DNA of 56,561 nucleotides from RUG12783 sp946409545. GTDB lineage: Bacteria; Bacillota_I; Bacilli_A; RF39; UBA660. The stretch covers positions 1 to 56,561 of the forward strand of contig CAMJWT010000013.1 of assembly GCA_946409545.1 (NCBI GenBank). Reading direction: 5' to 3'. The first letter of the stretch is position 1. Each line of letters starts with the position of its first letter. This document shows, piece after piece, positions 24,685 through 33,410 of the stretch. The notes under the pieces are model-generated. The model worked only from the letters and a program-made list of their open reading frames with translations, was not told where the DNA came from and did not search any database. The translations under genes were made by a program, and so were the position numbers.

Positions 24685-25809
24685 ATGGATAAAAAGATTC
24701 TAAATATTGTTATAACTGGTGGACCATGTGGTGGTAAGACAACTGCTCTTGGCGAACTAGCTAATTTATTACGTAGTTATGGATATACCGTATATATTTG
24801 TAGTGAAACAGCAACAGAATTAATAAGTGGAGGAATAAAGCCATATGGTGATAATAAGTTAGAATTAGCGGATTTTCAAGAATTATTATTAGATGCCCAA
24901 ATATATAAAGAGAAGATAAGAAGAGAGGCTGCTAGACGTTGTCCTAATGATAAAGTAGCAATTCTTTATGATCGAGGTATCTTAGATAATAGAGCATATA
25001 TTGATTATGAAACATTTGGTAGTTTTCTTGTTCCTCGAGGAATGACTGAATCAGGTATTCTATCTAGCTATGATATGGTAATCCATTTAGTAACCGCAGC
25101 AATTGGAAGAGAAGAATGTTATACAACAGATAATAATGTAGCAAGAACGGAAACCGTTGAAGAAGCAAGAGAAATGGATTATAAAACAATGAAGACTTGG
25201 ATGAATCATCCTAATCAAAGAATTATCTCTAATGATACTTTATTTGATGAAAAAATAGAGAAAGTAAAAAACTGTATTCGAGCTTATTTAGGAGAAAAAG
25301 AAGTAATTAAAAGAGAACGATATTTATTAGATATTAATACCATTAATCTACAAGAATTTAAAAATAAATATGATGTTATTGAAGAACATATTGAAGAATT
25401 TGTAGATAGTTATGATGATGTTCATGATGTAATGTACTCTAAAAGTACGATTAGTGGTTCTAATTTTTATTTGCGTACAAGCAATGAATATGATCCTAAG
25501 TATCCAGCTACAGTAAGTAAACCAATAAGAGGAAGAGATTATGATGAAGCTGAAGCTAAAATGAAAGGTGCTAAACTTCATAAAATTAGATATAACTTCA
25601 TTGATAATCATGAAAGATTTAGATTGGACTATTACTATGTTGGTGATAATTGTTTTACTATTTTAGAACGTGATGTATCACAAATTAGAAGAAAATCATT
25701 ACCTTCATTTGTTAAGAATGCCGTTAATATAACAAATAATCGCGATTATAACGATGATAGTATTTTTATTGATTATAATATAGGTATGGTATATAAAAAA
25801 ATAAAGTAG
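24685..25809 (+). CDS. AAA_28 ATP-binding protein with CYTH-like C-terminal domain, 374 aa
   Basis: Residues 1-210 are an AAA_28 (NadR-like) P-loop kinase domain: GGPCGGKTTALGEL (Walker A) and a VAILYDRGILDN strand with the Asp. The C-terminal 160 residues, including the basic KGAKLHKIRYNF, the RLDYYYVGDNC strand and ERDVSQIRRKSLP, resemble a CYTH/triphosphate-tunnel fold. The same kinase plus CYTH-like fusion is found in eukaryotic and bacterial 'TRPL translocation defect 14'-type proteins of unsettled substrate. A nucleotide or polyphosphate substrate is a reasonable guess. A purine-rich GGGGG precedes the start. Confidence 0.8.
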   Translation: MDKKILNIVITGGPCGGKTTALGELANLLRSYGYTVYICSETATELISGGIKPYGDNKLELADFQELLLDAQIYKEKIRREAARRCPNDKVAILYDRGILDNRAYIDYETFGSFLVPRGMTESGILSSYDMVIHLVTAAIGREECYTTDNNVARTETVEEAREMDYKTMKTWMNHPNQRIISNDTLFDEKIEKVKNCIRAYLGEKEVIKRERYLLDINTINLQEFKNKYDVIEEHIEEFVDSYDDVHDVMYSKSTISGSNFYLRTSNEYDPKYPATVSKPIRGRDYDEAEAKMKGAKLHKIRYNFIDNHERFRLDYYYVGDNCFTILERDVSQIRRKSLPSFVKNAVNITNNRDYNDDSIFIDYNIGMVYKKIK

Positions 25810-25826
25810 ACGAAAGTCTACTTTTT
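25803..25826. terminator. Bidirectional terminator with GAAA loop
   Basis: Stem AAAGTAGAC/GTCTACTTT closed by a GAAA tetraloop; shared by the convergent gene, whose stop lies in the stem. Confidence 0.88.
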
Positions 25827-26117
25827 ATTTTTGTTTGTATATAACATATAAGCATGCCATTTAAGAATGGCTGATCCCGTAAATCCTAGAAGAGCATAAA
25901 CTCCAGAAATTATGAAAAAGTTAAGAGTATTACCAAAATCTGCTCCATTGTTGGATACAATTGAAACTACTTCTTTAATAAAAGAAACACATCCAAGAGC
26001 AAAACTTATACCAAATATAATTAAACCACAAATTCTAACCCCATATGCAAGATTAAGAAAGAATTTTATATTTCTATCTATATCTTTTTCTTCAATTACT
26101 ACTTTTTTTTCTTCCAT
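25818..26117 (-). CDS. Small membrane protein, 99 aa
   Basis: A charged N-terminus (MEEKKVVIEEKD), then two or three hydrophobic helices (about 24-48, 65-90) and a basic C-terminus, so the ends probably face the cytoplasm. No family is recognised. It begins 21 bases after punA with AAGGAG upstream and ends in a terminator, so it is the last gene of the murE-punA unit. Confidence 0.7.
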   Translation of the reverse strand: MEEKKVVIEEKDIDRNIKFFLNLAYGVRICGLIIFGISFALGCVSFIKEVVSIVSNNGADFGNTLNFFIISGVYALLGFTGSAILKWHAYMLYTNKNKK

Positions 26118-26137
26118 TTTTATTCTCCTTAAAGTTA

Positions 26138-26959
26138 TTATATCATATTAACAAATCTTTTTACTACTTCTTTGAAATTTGCTTCAGCTTTTAATGCTGT
26201 TTCTTTAACTTCTTCATGTGATAATTGAACATTTTCAATACCTGCTGCCATATTAGTAATACATGTAATACCTGCAACTTTAATACCACAGTGATGAGCA
26301 ACAACGGCTTCTGGTACGGTACTCATACCAACAGCATCAGCTCCTAATGTTCTTAAAGCTCTAATTTCGGCTGGTGTTTCGTAAGTTGGTCCTTTCATAT
26401 AAGCATAAACACCTTCTCTAAAGTAGCCCATAACATCAGTCATAATTGTTTTTAATTTTTCAATATAATCTTTTTCATATGTTGTTGACATATCAATAAA
26501 TCTTGCACCAAATTCATCCATATTTGGTCCACGTAATACAGATTCTGCAAAGAATGATAATTGATCGTTAATAATCATTAAATCACCTTTATTGAATGAT
26601 TCATTAATTCCACCAGCTGCATTAGTAAGAATAAGTGTTTCAATACCAAGTAATTTAAAGACACGAATATGATATGTTACGGTTTGCATATCATAGCCTT
26701 CATAATAGTGAAATCTTCCGTTCATTAATAGAACTGGTACATTTCCTATCTTTCCATAGATTAATTCGCCTTTATGACCTGCTACTGTTGATATTGGAAA
26801 GTTAGGAATGTCTTTATATTCAATAACTGTTTTATCAGTTACATCATCAGCTAAACTTCCAAGACCTGATCCTAATACAATAGCAATTTTAGGAATTTCT
26901 GGTAACTTTTCTTTAATAAAATCTGCTGTTTGTTGAAATTTAATCATATAATCTTTCAT
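26138..26959 (-). CDS. punA: Purine nucleoside phosphorylase (class I trimeric type)
   Basis: 273 residues. Motifs of the trimeric purine nucleoside phosphorylases are present: IVLGSGLGSLAD (phosphate loop), STVAGHKGEL (catalytic His), GRFHYYEGY, LILTNAAGGIN and the C-terminal VGMSTVPEAVVAHHCG. It splits inosine, guanosine and deoxy forms with phosphate, for purine salvage. Its ATG overlaps the murE stop by one base, an unusual partner. AAGGAG lies 9 bases upstream of the start. Confidence 0.95.
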   Translation of the reverse strand: MKDYMIKFQQTADFIKEKLPEIPKIAIVLGSGLGSLADDVTDKTVIEYKDIPNFPISTVAGHKGELIYGKIGNVPVLLMNGRFHYYEGYDMQTVTYHIRVFKLLGIETLILTNAAGGINESFNKGDLMIINDQLSFFAESVLRGPNMDEFGARFIDMSTTYEKDYIEKLKTIMTDVMGYFREGVYAYMKGPTYETPAEIRALRTLGADAVGMSTVPEAVVAHHCGIKVAGITCITNMAAGIENVQLSHEEVKETALKAEANFKEVVKRFVNMI

Positions 26960-28332
26960 TAGTTTTTCTCCTTTTCTTTAATATATTTTAAAACTTCTTC
27001 TTGATCACTAAAATGATGTTTAACTGTACCAATTATTTGATAATCCTCATGTCCTTTACCGAGAATCAAAAGAATATCTTTATCAACTAACATATCAATA
27101 CCATGACGTATAGCATCATCTCTTTTATAGATTACTTCATGATTAGTTAGTTTAACACCTTCTAAGATATCATCCATAATCTTTTTCTCATCCTCAGTTC
27201 TTGGATTATCATCTGTAAGAATTACATAATCACTATTTTCTTCAGCAATATGGCCCATAATAGGTCTTTTAGTACGATCTCTATCACCACCACAACCACA
27301 AATAGTTATTACTTTACCTTCTTTAAATTTATTAACGGTATCAAGTACATTCTTAATAGCGTCTGGTGTATGTGCATAATCAACAAAGATACTATTATTT
27401 TTATAAGGTATTATTTCCATACGACCTGATGGAGCAGATAAATCTTTATTTAATTCTAGTAATTTATTAATATCAATATCTAAATTAGTTAAAATTAATA
27501 ATGCTGTTAAATAATTATATACATTATAATCACCAACCATATTAATATGGGTATTATAAAGATTATTATTGTATTTAAAACTAAAATCTGTTCCTGTATG
27601 ACTATATTTTTCACTTGTTATTAAACAATCACCATTGTTTTTACTAATAATGATATTATGATTTCCTTCTTTAACAAAGGTTAAGTAACTAGGATCATCT
27701 CCATTAATAACACTTATTTTTTTATTTCTTGTTAAACTAAATAATTTTTCTTTTGATTCTCGATAATCATCAAAAGTATTATGGAAATCTAAATGATCTT
27801 GAGTAAGATTAGTAAAACCAACAGCGTCATACATAAGACCTTTTATTCTATCTAGTTTTAAAGCATGACTTGATACTTCCATAACAACATATTTAATATC
27901 ATTTTCATAAGCTTCCATTAACATATCATAAAGTGTATCAATCTCTGGTGTTGTATTATTAAGTTCTCTTTTTTGATCTTTATAATAAAATCCTATTGTA
28001 CCAATATAAGCACAAGGTAGATTTAATTTATTTAACATTTGATATATTAAAAAACATGTTGTTGTTTTTCCATTAGTACCAGTTAGTCCAATTAAAGTCA
28101 TTGTACTTATTTTTTCATAATAATTATTATATAAATAATCTTCTAAGTATTTTCTAGTATCAGGAACTATTTCGGTATCTACTGAATAATTACCATGAGA
28201 TGCAACAATTTTTGTTGCCCCATTTTTAATCGCTTCATCGATATAATCATGACCATCATGATGCATATTAGTTAAGGCTATAAAAGTATCACCTTTAGTA
28301 ACTAATTTTGAATTTGTTTTAATATTAAGCAT
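26959..28332 (-). CDS. murE: UDP-MurNAc-L-Ala-D-Glu:meso-diaminopimelate ligase (MurE)
   Basis: 457 residues, starting at ATG 28332 behind AAGGAGT. The Mur ligase P-loop is GLTGTNGKTTT, and the central domain has YVVMEVSSHALKLDR and FTNLTQDHLDFH. The substrate motif reads DDNPRTED: the Arg in DNPR contacts meso-diaminopimelate, whereas lysine-adding enzymes have other residues, so the wall should contain mDAP. It adds the third residue to the peptidoglycan stem in the cytoplasm. It leads a unit with punA and a small membrane gene. Confidence 0.95.
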   Translation of the reverse strand: MLNIKTNSKLVTKGDTFIALTNMHHDGHDYIDEAIKNGATKIVASHGNYSVDTEIVPDTRKYLEDYLYNNYYEKISTMTLIGLTGTNGKTTTCFLIYQMLNKLNLPCAYIGTIGFYYKDQKRELNNTTPEIDTLYDMLMEAYENDIKYVVMEVSSHALKLDRIKGLMYDAVGFTNLTQDHLDFHNTFDDYRESKEKLFSLTRNKKISVINGDDPSYLTFVKEGNHNIIISKNNGDCLITSEKYSHTGTDFSFKYNNNLYNTHINMVGDYNVYNYLTALLILTNLDIDINKLLELNKDLSAPSGRMEIIPYKNNSIFVDYAHTPDAIKNVLDTVNKFKEGKVITICGCGGDRDRTKRPIMGHIAEENSDYVILTDDNPRTEDEKKIMDDILEGVKLTNHEVIYKRDDAIRHGIDMLVDKDILLILGKGHEDYQIIGTVKHHFSDQEEVLKYIKEKEKN

Positions 28333-28336
28333 AATC

Positions 28337-28358
28337 ACTCCTTAAAGTTAGTATAACA
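28337..28358 (-). promoter_or_regulatory. murE promoter, extended -10 with SD at +1
   Basis: On the minus strand: TGT-TATACT (hexamer 28350-28355), then AAGGAGT at 28343-28337, with the predicted +1 at 28343. Confidence 0.55.
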
Positions 28359-28387
28359 CAATTTATTGTTTAAATTATTAATGATTT

Positions 28388-28396
28388 TGTTATAAT
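28388..28396 (+). promoter_or_regulatory. Extended -10 giving a probable leaderless mRNA
   Basis: TGT-TATAAT (hexamer 28391-28396). The predicted +1 (28402-28403) coincides with the ATG at 28402 and no Shine-Dalgarno exists. Confidence 0.5.
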
Positions 28397-28401
28397 AAAC
28401 A

Positions 28402-29364
28402 ATGATGTTTATGAAAAAAAAGAAATTTGAAAGATTTATGATTTATTCATCAATAATTATTATTGCAACATCATCTATTGGCTATAGTTTAGTTAGAAAA
28501 AAAGATGATGATTATAATCGATATGTTAATAATACAGCGAATAGTATTTTAGTAGATGATTATAATATAGTAGCTCATAGAGGTTTTTCATCACTAGAAG
28601 TTGAGAATACAGAGAAATCTTTATCTCTTGCAGCTTCTAAAGATTATGTTGATATGATTGAGTTTGATGTTCGCTTAACGAAAGATGGAAAGATAATTTT
28701 ATCTCATAATGATTTATTAAATGTATCAGCATATGAATTAATAAAAGTATCTAATTGTAATTATGATGAATTAGTTAATAAAACTTTAACTTATTTTCCC
28801 ATTATTTCTTTCTTTCACCCATTAAACAGTAAAGAAGATAATTTTGTTAGTAAACGTAATAATAATTTATTAAATCATAAATATCATTTAATTGGCTTAT
28901 TAGACGCTATTAAATCATGTGGTGATAAGTTAATATTATTAGATATTAAGTTTAATAATGATTATGAAAAGTTAATAAATGAATTAAAGAATGAATTAAA
29001 AGATATTGATACAAGTAATATTATTTTTCAAAGTTTAGATATTAAGGGAATTAAGGATTTAAAAGATAATACAACATTAAAAACCCAAGTATTAATTAGT
29101 AGAAGAGAAGATTTAAAATATATAAAAGAATTTGATTCTATTGGATTAAACTTTAATTTAATAACATATGATTTAGTTAAAGAATTAATAGATAGTAATA
29201 AAAAAGTAATGTTATGGACAATAAATACTGTAAGAGATTTAGAAAGAGTATTTAGTATTGTAGGAGATTATTATAAAGATCTTTATTATATTACTAATTA
29301 TCCTGATTTAATTCTTACAAAACTTCATGAAAAAGAAGAAAAAATAAAGAAGAAAGTTATATAA
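28402..29364 (+). CDS. Membrane-anchored glycerophosphodiester phosphodiesterase, 320 aa
   Basis: N-terminal membrane segment (about 13-31), then a GDPD domain: YNIVAHRGFSS with catalytic His-Arg, VENTEKSL (the ENT motif), IEFDVRLTKDGKIIL and SHNDLLN, and later LDIKFNND and LWTINTVRDLERVF. It splits glycerophosphodiesters, such as deacylated phospholipids or teichoic acid units, to alcohol and glycerol 3-phosphate on the outer face of the membrane. No Shine-Dalgarno precedes ATG 28402; MKKKKFE at 28411 is an alternative start. The next gene follows after 20 bases. Confidence 0.88.
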   Translation: MMFMKKKKFERFMIYSSIIIIATSSIGYSLVRKKDDDYNRYVNNTANSILVDDYNIVAHRGFSSLEVENTEKSLSLAASKDYVDMIEFDVRLTKDGKIILSHNDLLNVSAYELIKVSNCNYDELVNKTLTYFPIISFFHPLNSKEDNFVSKRNNNLLNHKYHLIGLLDAIKSCGDKLILLDIKFNNDYEKLINELKNELKDIDTSNIIFQSLDIKGIKDLKDNTTLKTQVLISRREDLKYIKEFDSIGLNFNLITYDLVKELIDSNKKVMLWTINTVRDLERVFSIVGDYYKDLYYITNYPDLILTKLHEKEEKIKKKVI

Positions 29365-29384
29365 TGTAGTAGAAAGAGGTTAGA

Positions 29385-30008
29385 ATGGATACAGCGTTAA
29401 TTATATTAGAATCTATTTGTGTAATGTTTTTTTCAATGTCTGGAGCGATTGTTGCAATTGAAAAGAAAATGGATTTATTTGGAGTAGCTATTATGGGGTT
29501 AACAACAAGTATTGGTGGAGGAATTATAAGAGATTTAATTCTTGATATAACACCACCTATGTCATTAAGAAATCCAAGAATTGCCATTATTGCGATTGTT
29601 ACTTCTTTAATCTTCTTTATTCCATATATTAGAAGAAAGATTCAAGAAGAAGAAAAAATATATAATATTTTAATGTTTATAACTGATTCCATAGGATTAG
29701 GTTTATTTACCGTAATTGGTGTTCAAACAGCGATTAATAGTGGTTTTAGTGATAATTATTTCTTACAAGTTTTTGTAGGAGTAATTTCAGGAGTAGGTGG
29801 AGGCGTTCTTCGTGATGTACTAGCAGGTAATAGACCATATATCTTTATAAAACACTTTTATGCTAATGCCGCATTAATTGGTGCTATAGTATGTGTTATT
29901 TTATGGAATATTGTAGGAAGTCTTGCTGCTATGCTTATAAGTGCATCCATTATCTTTGTATTAAGAGTTTTAGCTGCCCACTTTCATTGGAGTTTACCTA
30001 AAGCATAA
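29385..30008 (+). CDS. TRIC-type channel family protein (UPF0126), 207 aa
   Basis: Two repeats of the UPF0126/TRIC half domain are visible, each with three membrane helices and a glycine-rich signature: GLTTSIGGGIIRDLIL with PP following, and GVISGVGGGVLRDVLAG with NRP following. Bacterial members form trimeric cation-permeable channels; the ion carried here is unknown. GAGGT precedes the ATG at 29385. A terminator follows. Confidence 0.9.
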   Translation: MDTALIILESICVMFFSMSGAIVAIEKKMDLFGVAIMGLTTSIGGGIIRDLILDITPPMSLRNPRIAIIAIVTSLIFFIPYIRRKIQEEEKIYNILMFITDSIGLGLFTVIGVQTAINSGFSDNYFLQVFVGVISGVGGGVLRDVLAGNRPYIFIKHFYANAALIGAIVCVILWNIVGSLAAMLISASIIFVLRVLAAHFHWSLPKA

Positions 30009-30013
30009 AATAT

Positions 30014-30048
30014 AAAAATAGAAAGGTTTTATCTTTTCTATTTTTTTG
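30014..30048 (+). terminator. Terminator
   Basis: AAAAATAGAAA pairs with TTTCTATTTTT, then a T-run that leads straight into the next -10. Confidence 0.8.
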
Positions 30049-30071
30049 TTATAATGACAATGGTGATAATA
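30047..30071 (+). promoter_or_regulatory. Extended -10 promoter with SD at +1
   Basis: TGT-TATAAT (hexamer 30050-30055), GGTGAT at 30062 (predicted +1), ATG 30071. Confidence 0.6.
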
Positions 30072-30403
30072 TGAATAAATATGAAGAATTAGCAAGAAAG
30101 ATTCATAAAGAAGGACATTTATGTTCATATGCTGTTTATCATGCTTTTTGTGATGATTACGATATTAAAGAAGATTTTCCAGCACCTCGTAGTATTGATG
30201 GTAAATGTGGTGTTTTATTAACTTGTCAAAAGATTTTAAAAGATTTAGGAAAAGAAGATTTAATCCCTATCTATGAAGAAAAGTTTATTCAAGAATTTAA
30301 ATATACTAAATGTTTAGATTTAATAAAAAATGGAAGAGTTTGTAATGATAATATTGGAATAGGTTCAAGAATATTAAGTGAAATGTTAGAAGATAATAAA
30401 TAG
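30071..30403 (+). CDS. C_GCAxxG_C_C-like redox family protein, 110 aa
   Basis: The cysteine layout resembles the C_GCAxxG_C_C family (PF09719): an N-terminal HLCSYAVYHAF, a central GKCGVLLTCQKIL in place of the canonical CGAxxG turn, and two late cysteines (YTKCLDLI, GRVCNDNI). Members are thought to be redox-active or metal-binding, with function unproven. The central motif departs from consensus. It begins a unit with the following DUF4097-like gene. Confidence 0.65.
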   Translation: MNKYEELARKIHKEGHLCSYAVYHAFCDDYDIKEDFPAPRSIDGKCGVLLTCQKILKDLGKEDLIPIYEEKFIQEFKYTKCLDLIKNGRVCNDNIGIGSRILSEMLEDNK

Positions 30404-30421
30404 AATAAAAGAGGTATAAAA

Positions 30422-31510
30422 ATGAATCAATTTGTTAAATTATTTATTTCTAGTATGGTTATTGTTATTTTCCTTGTAATAATTGGTACTTTTTTTTACA
30501 TGACTAAAATATTTAATCAAATTGGAGATTATCATAAGAATGTCTTAAGTAATAAAGAAATTATGGAAAAAGAGGTTGAATATACGCAAAATATTAATAT
30601 TAATTTTAATGTTGCTAATGTAAGATTAGATACAAGTGATGATAATAATATTCATGTTAAACTATTCTCTGATAATCCTGATAACTATAAGGTTGAGTTA
30701 GAAGATAATGTTTTAAACATTTCTTTAAACGTAAAAGAAAAGAAAAATATATTTAAAACAGATCATCTTTCTTTAATTTCTGTTGAATTACCAAGTGATA
30801 GTGAAAGTAATATTACAATTAAAGGTAATGTAGGAGATGTCTATTTTGAAGAGTTTCCTAAAGCTTACGCTAATCTAGATTTAGATGTTAGTGATGTTAC
30901 CATAAGAGATATTAGTGAAGTTAAAGCTAAAGTAAATGTAGGTGATATTAATCTTTATAAAGTTAATAATGCTTTAGATATTAATTTAGATACTGGTGAT
31001 GTAATTATTGGTGAAATAACATTAGATAAAGATTCATCTATTAAAGTTAATTTAGGTGATGTTATGATTGATAAAAATAGAGATTTCAAGATTGATGCTA
31101 AGACAAAAATGGGAAATATTAATGTAAGTGGTAGTAATAATGATTCAGATATCACTTTATTAATAGATGTTGATGCAGGAGATATTGATGTATTTAATAT
31201 AAAAGATTCTTATGAAAAAATAAGTGATATCGAAGTTTTTCAACGAATTAAATTAGAAGAAGTAGCAAATATTGAAATTACGAAATATACAGAAGCAGGT
31301 AAGGAAACAAAAACATATACAAGTAATGAAGATATTTTCTATTACTATAATATGATTGGTAATACTAAGTTAGGTGAGAAGACTGAAGAATCTTGTGAAG
31401 ATAATACTACAATATATACTTTTAATGAAAAAGATACAGGTAAAGTAACTTTTGAATTTGAATGTAATAATTATCTTTATAATGGTTATAAATTAAAAGT
31501 AGTTGAATAG
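30422..31510 (+). CDS. Membrane-anchored DUF4097-type beta protein, 362 aa
   Basis: N-terminal membrane segment (about 9-30), then a long regular beta structure with repeated short blocks (VEFPxDS, NVGDVYFEE, DVSDVTIRD, KVNVGDINLYK, DTGDVIIGE, NLGDVMIDK, KMGNINVSG) typical of DUF4097 'putative adhesin' proteins, which form a right-handed beta-helix. The last ~90 residues are separate, with two Cys (EESCEDN, FECNNY). In Bacilli this fold often occurs in envelope-stress operons; no such regulator is adjacent. Function unknown. Confidence 0.8.
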   Translation: MNQFVKLFISSMVIVIFLVIIGTFFYMTKIFNQIGDYHKNVLSNKEIMEKEVEYTQNININFNVANVRLDTSDDNNIHVKLFSDNPDNYKVELEDNVLNISLNVKEKKNIFKTDHLSLISVELPSDSESNITIKGNVGDVYFEEFPKAYANLDLDVSDVTIRDISEVKAKVNVGDINLYKVNNALDINLDTGDVIIGEITLDKDSSIKVNLGDVMIDKNRDFKIDAKTKMGNINVSGSNNDSDITLLIDVDAGDIDVFNIKDSYEKISDIEVFQRIKLEEVANIEITKYTEAGKETKTYTSNEDIFYYYNMIGNTKLGEKTEESCEDNTTIYTFNEKDTGKVTFEFECNNYLYNGYKLKVVE

Positions 31511-31534
31511 TTTACGTAATAATTTTATTAAAAT

Positions 31535-31564
31535 AAAAGAATTATTAAAAAATAATTCTTTTTT
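31535..31564 (+). terminator. Terminator
   Basis: Perfect stem AAAAGAATTATT/AATAATTCTTTT, AAAA loop. Confidence 0.85.
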
Positions 31565-31595
31565 ATGTTATTCTATATAGTAGGAGATGATATAA

Positions 31596-32441
31596 ATGAA
31601 TGAAAGTAATTTTAACAATGTTTCAATTGAGCCAAAGAAAAAAAATAATGTTATGGTAATAGGAGTTATCTTAATAGCTCTAATATTATGTGGTATAGGG
31701 GGATATTTTATCTTTGCGTCTAAAGATAGTAGTAGCGGTACACCAGAAACTCCAGAGAAACCAACTGATAAAAAGGAAGAAGATTATGCTTCTAAATATG
31801 AAGGTATATATTTAGCTAAAGAAACTAAAATGTATATTCATAAAAAAAGTAATAATTCATTTTATTATGTAATTGGTGGTAACTTCATTGGAACTGCAAC
31901 CGTTAATGGGGAAATGGCTAAAGAAGATAATCATTTTGATGATTATTTCGAATTTAAATTAGTTGAAAATGGAATTGAACTAATTTACCATCCAAAAGAA
32001 GAAAATGGTACTGTAGCTGCTGATACAGGACTATATAATAAAGTAGCAGAATACTCTAAAGAAAATGTTTATAAAGAAGCTGTAGGTGATCCTAAATATT
32101 TAGAAGAATCAAAATTTAGTGGAATCTATAAAGGTGGAGATTATACTTTATATGTATATCAAATAAATGATAAAGAAGTTCAAGTAGATTTAGATAATAA
32201 AGAAATAAGCTTTAGTGAAAAATTCACAATTAAGAGTGATACTTTATTAACATCTGATTCATTCTTTAAAGAAGGCGAAGTTGAATACGAATTAGTATTT
32301 AAAGATAAAACATTTACTTTAAAATGTCATGAAGAAGTTTTTGGATTTGATGAAGATACTAAAAAACTTGCTTTAGAATATACTTATGAAAAAGCTTTAA
32401 CACAAGATGAGATATTAAATAAATTTTATAAAGAATACTAA
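31596..32441 (+). CDS. Membrane-anchored protein with two similar beta domains, 281 aa
   Basis: A membrane segment at about 19-42, a Ser/Thr/Pro linker (SSSGTPETPEKPTDKKE), then two related domains: KYEGIYLAKETKMYIHKKS (from ~68) and KFSGIYKGGDYTLYVYQIN (from ~170) each start a similar strand pattern. This looks like an internal duplication. I recognise no family. A gene encoding a Gln/Met-rich repeat protein follows after 13 bases. Confidence 0.75.
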   Translation: MNESNFNNVSIEPKKKNNVMVIGVILIALILCGIGGYFIFASKDSSSGTPETPEKPTDKKEEDYASKYEGIYLAKETKMYIHKKSNNSFYYVIGGNFIGTATVNGEMAKEDNHFDDYFEFKLVENGIELIYHPKEENGTVAADTGLYNKVAEYSKENVYKEAVGDPKYLEESKFSGIYKGGDYTLYVYQINDKEVQVDLDNKEISFSEKFTIKSDTLLTSDSFFKEGEVEYELVFKDKTFTLKCHEEVFGFDEDTKKLALEYTYEKALTQDEILNKFYKEY

Positions 32442-32454
32442 TTAGGAGGTCATT

Positions 32455-33381
32455 ATGGACAATAAACCTAAAGAAATAATGTTCGCATATAATAACATTA
32501 ATAACGTATTTGATGTAGTAAAAAGAGCAGCTGATAGAATAGGAGTTAAAGTTCTTAATGAAGATATTAACACTTTTACAATTGAATTAGAAGGTAAAGG
32601 TGGAATGTTTAGTAAAGGTGATCCTATAACAATTACCTTAGAAAAAGTTAAAGATCTTCAAACAAAGATATATTTTGATGATCATTCTTCAAAAGGTACG
32701 TTATCATCTAAAAATGATACAATTGAAAGAATGAAAATGATGGTAGATCAATTATTACCAAAAATGAAAATGCCAGAAGAATCAAATGAATCTAATGATG
32801 AAATGAATGCTAACAATCAAGTTCCTGATTATACAATTGGTAATAATATTCAACAAGCTGTTTATAGTAATCAACCAATGGATAACTATAATAATCAAAT
32901 TCCTGATTATCAAAATCAACAAATGATGCCTGAGCAAGATATGTATCAAAATCAACAAATGGTTCCTGAACAAGGTATGTATCAAGAACAAAATATGGCA
33001 AATTATATGCCAAATGCTAATTATCAATCAATGGATAACTATAATAACCAAATTCCTGATTATCAAAATCAACAAATGATACCTGAGCAAGATATGCATC
33101 AAAATCAACAAATGATACCTGAACAAGGTATGTATCAAGAACAAAATATGGCAAATTATATGCCAGATGCTAGTTATCAACAAATGCCTATGGATAATCC
33201 TCAAATAATTCAACAACAAGTTGCTGCTGATCCAAATCAAGCAAGTGATCCTGTTAACGATTTAATGATGGGAAAATTTGGTGGTAGTGAACCAAAGTCT
33301 ATTAATAGTTCCACTGCTCAAAGTAGTGAGAAAAAAAATAGTGATCCATTACTTGATTTTATGACTAATATGAATGTATAA
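32455..33381 (+). CDS. Protein with Gln/Asn/Met/Pro-rich tandem repeats, 308 aa
   Basis: Residues 1-105 form a small folded domain (VFDVVKRAADRIGVKVLNED, ending MKMMVDQLLPKMKMP). The rest is low complexity, built on two 51-residue repeats (units such as MDNYNNQIPDYQNQQM and PEQGMYQEQNMANYMP), followed by a short tail ending DPLLDFMTNMNV. No signal or membrane segment exists, so it is cytoplasmic. Low-complexity Gln/Asn-rich proteins may phase-separate or act as linkers. AGGAGG precedes the ATG. Confidence 0.8.
   Translation: MDNKPKEIMFAYNNINNVFDVVKRAADRIGVKVLNEDINTFTIELEGKGGMFSKGDPITITLEKVKDLQTKIYFDDHSSKGTLSSKNDTIERMKMMVDQLLPKMKMPEESNESNDEMNANNQVPDYTIGNNIQQAVYSNQPMDNYNNQIPDYQNQQMMPEQDMYQNQQMVPEQGMYQEQNMANYMPNANYQSMDNYNNQIPDYQNQQMIPEQDMHQNQQMIPEQGMYQEQNMANYMPDASYQQMPMDNPQIIQQQVAADPNQASDPVNDLMMGKFGGSEPKSINSSTAQSSEKKNSDPLLDFMTNMNV
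32878..33183 (+). repeat. Two tandem 153-bp repeats
   Basis: Copies at 32878-33030 and 33031-33183, each 51 codons; they differ by scattered substitutions. Each copy itself contains two ~36-bp units (QNQQMxPEQxMYQ). Confidence 0.9.
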
Positions 33382-33410
33382 AAAAAGTATTGAAATTCAA
33401 TACTTTTTTT
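33381..33410. terminator. Bidirectional terminator
   Basis: AAAAAGTATTGAA pairs with TTCAATACTTTTT between convergent genes. Confidence 0.88.

Noticed and set aside
32878..33183. CRISPR-like repeat array
   Set aside because: The repeats are 153 bp, in frame and inside a coding gene, without spacers.
32782..33240. Several minus-strand frames over the repeat gene
   Set aside because: They are low-complexity shadows of the repeats and have no start signals.
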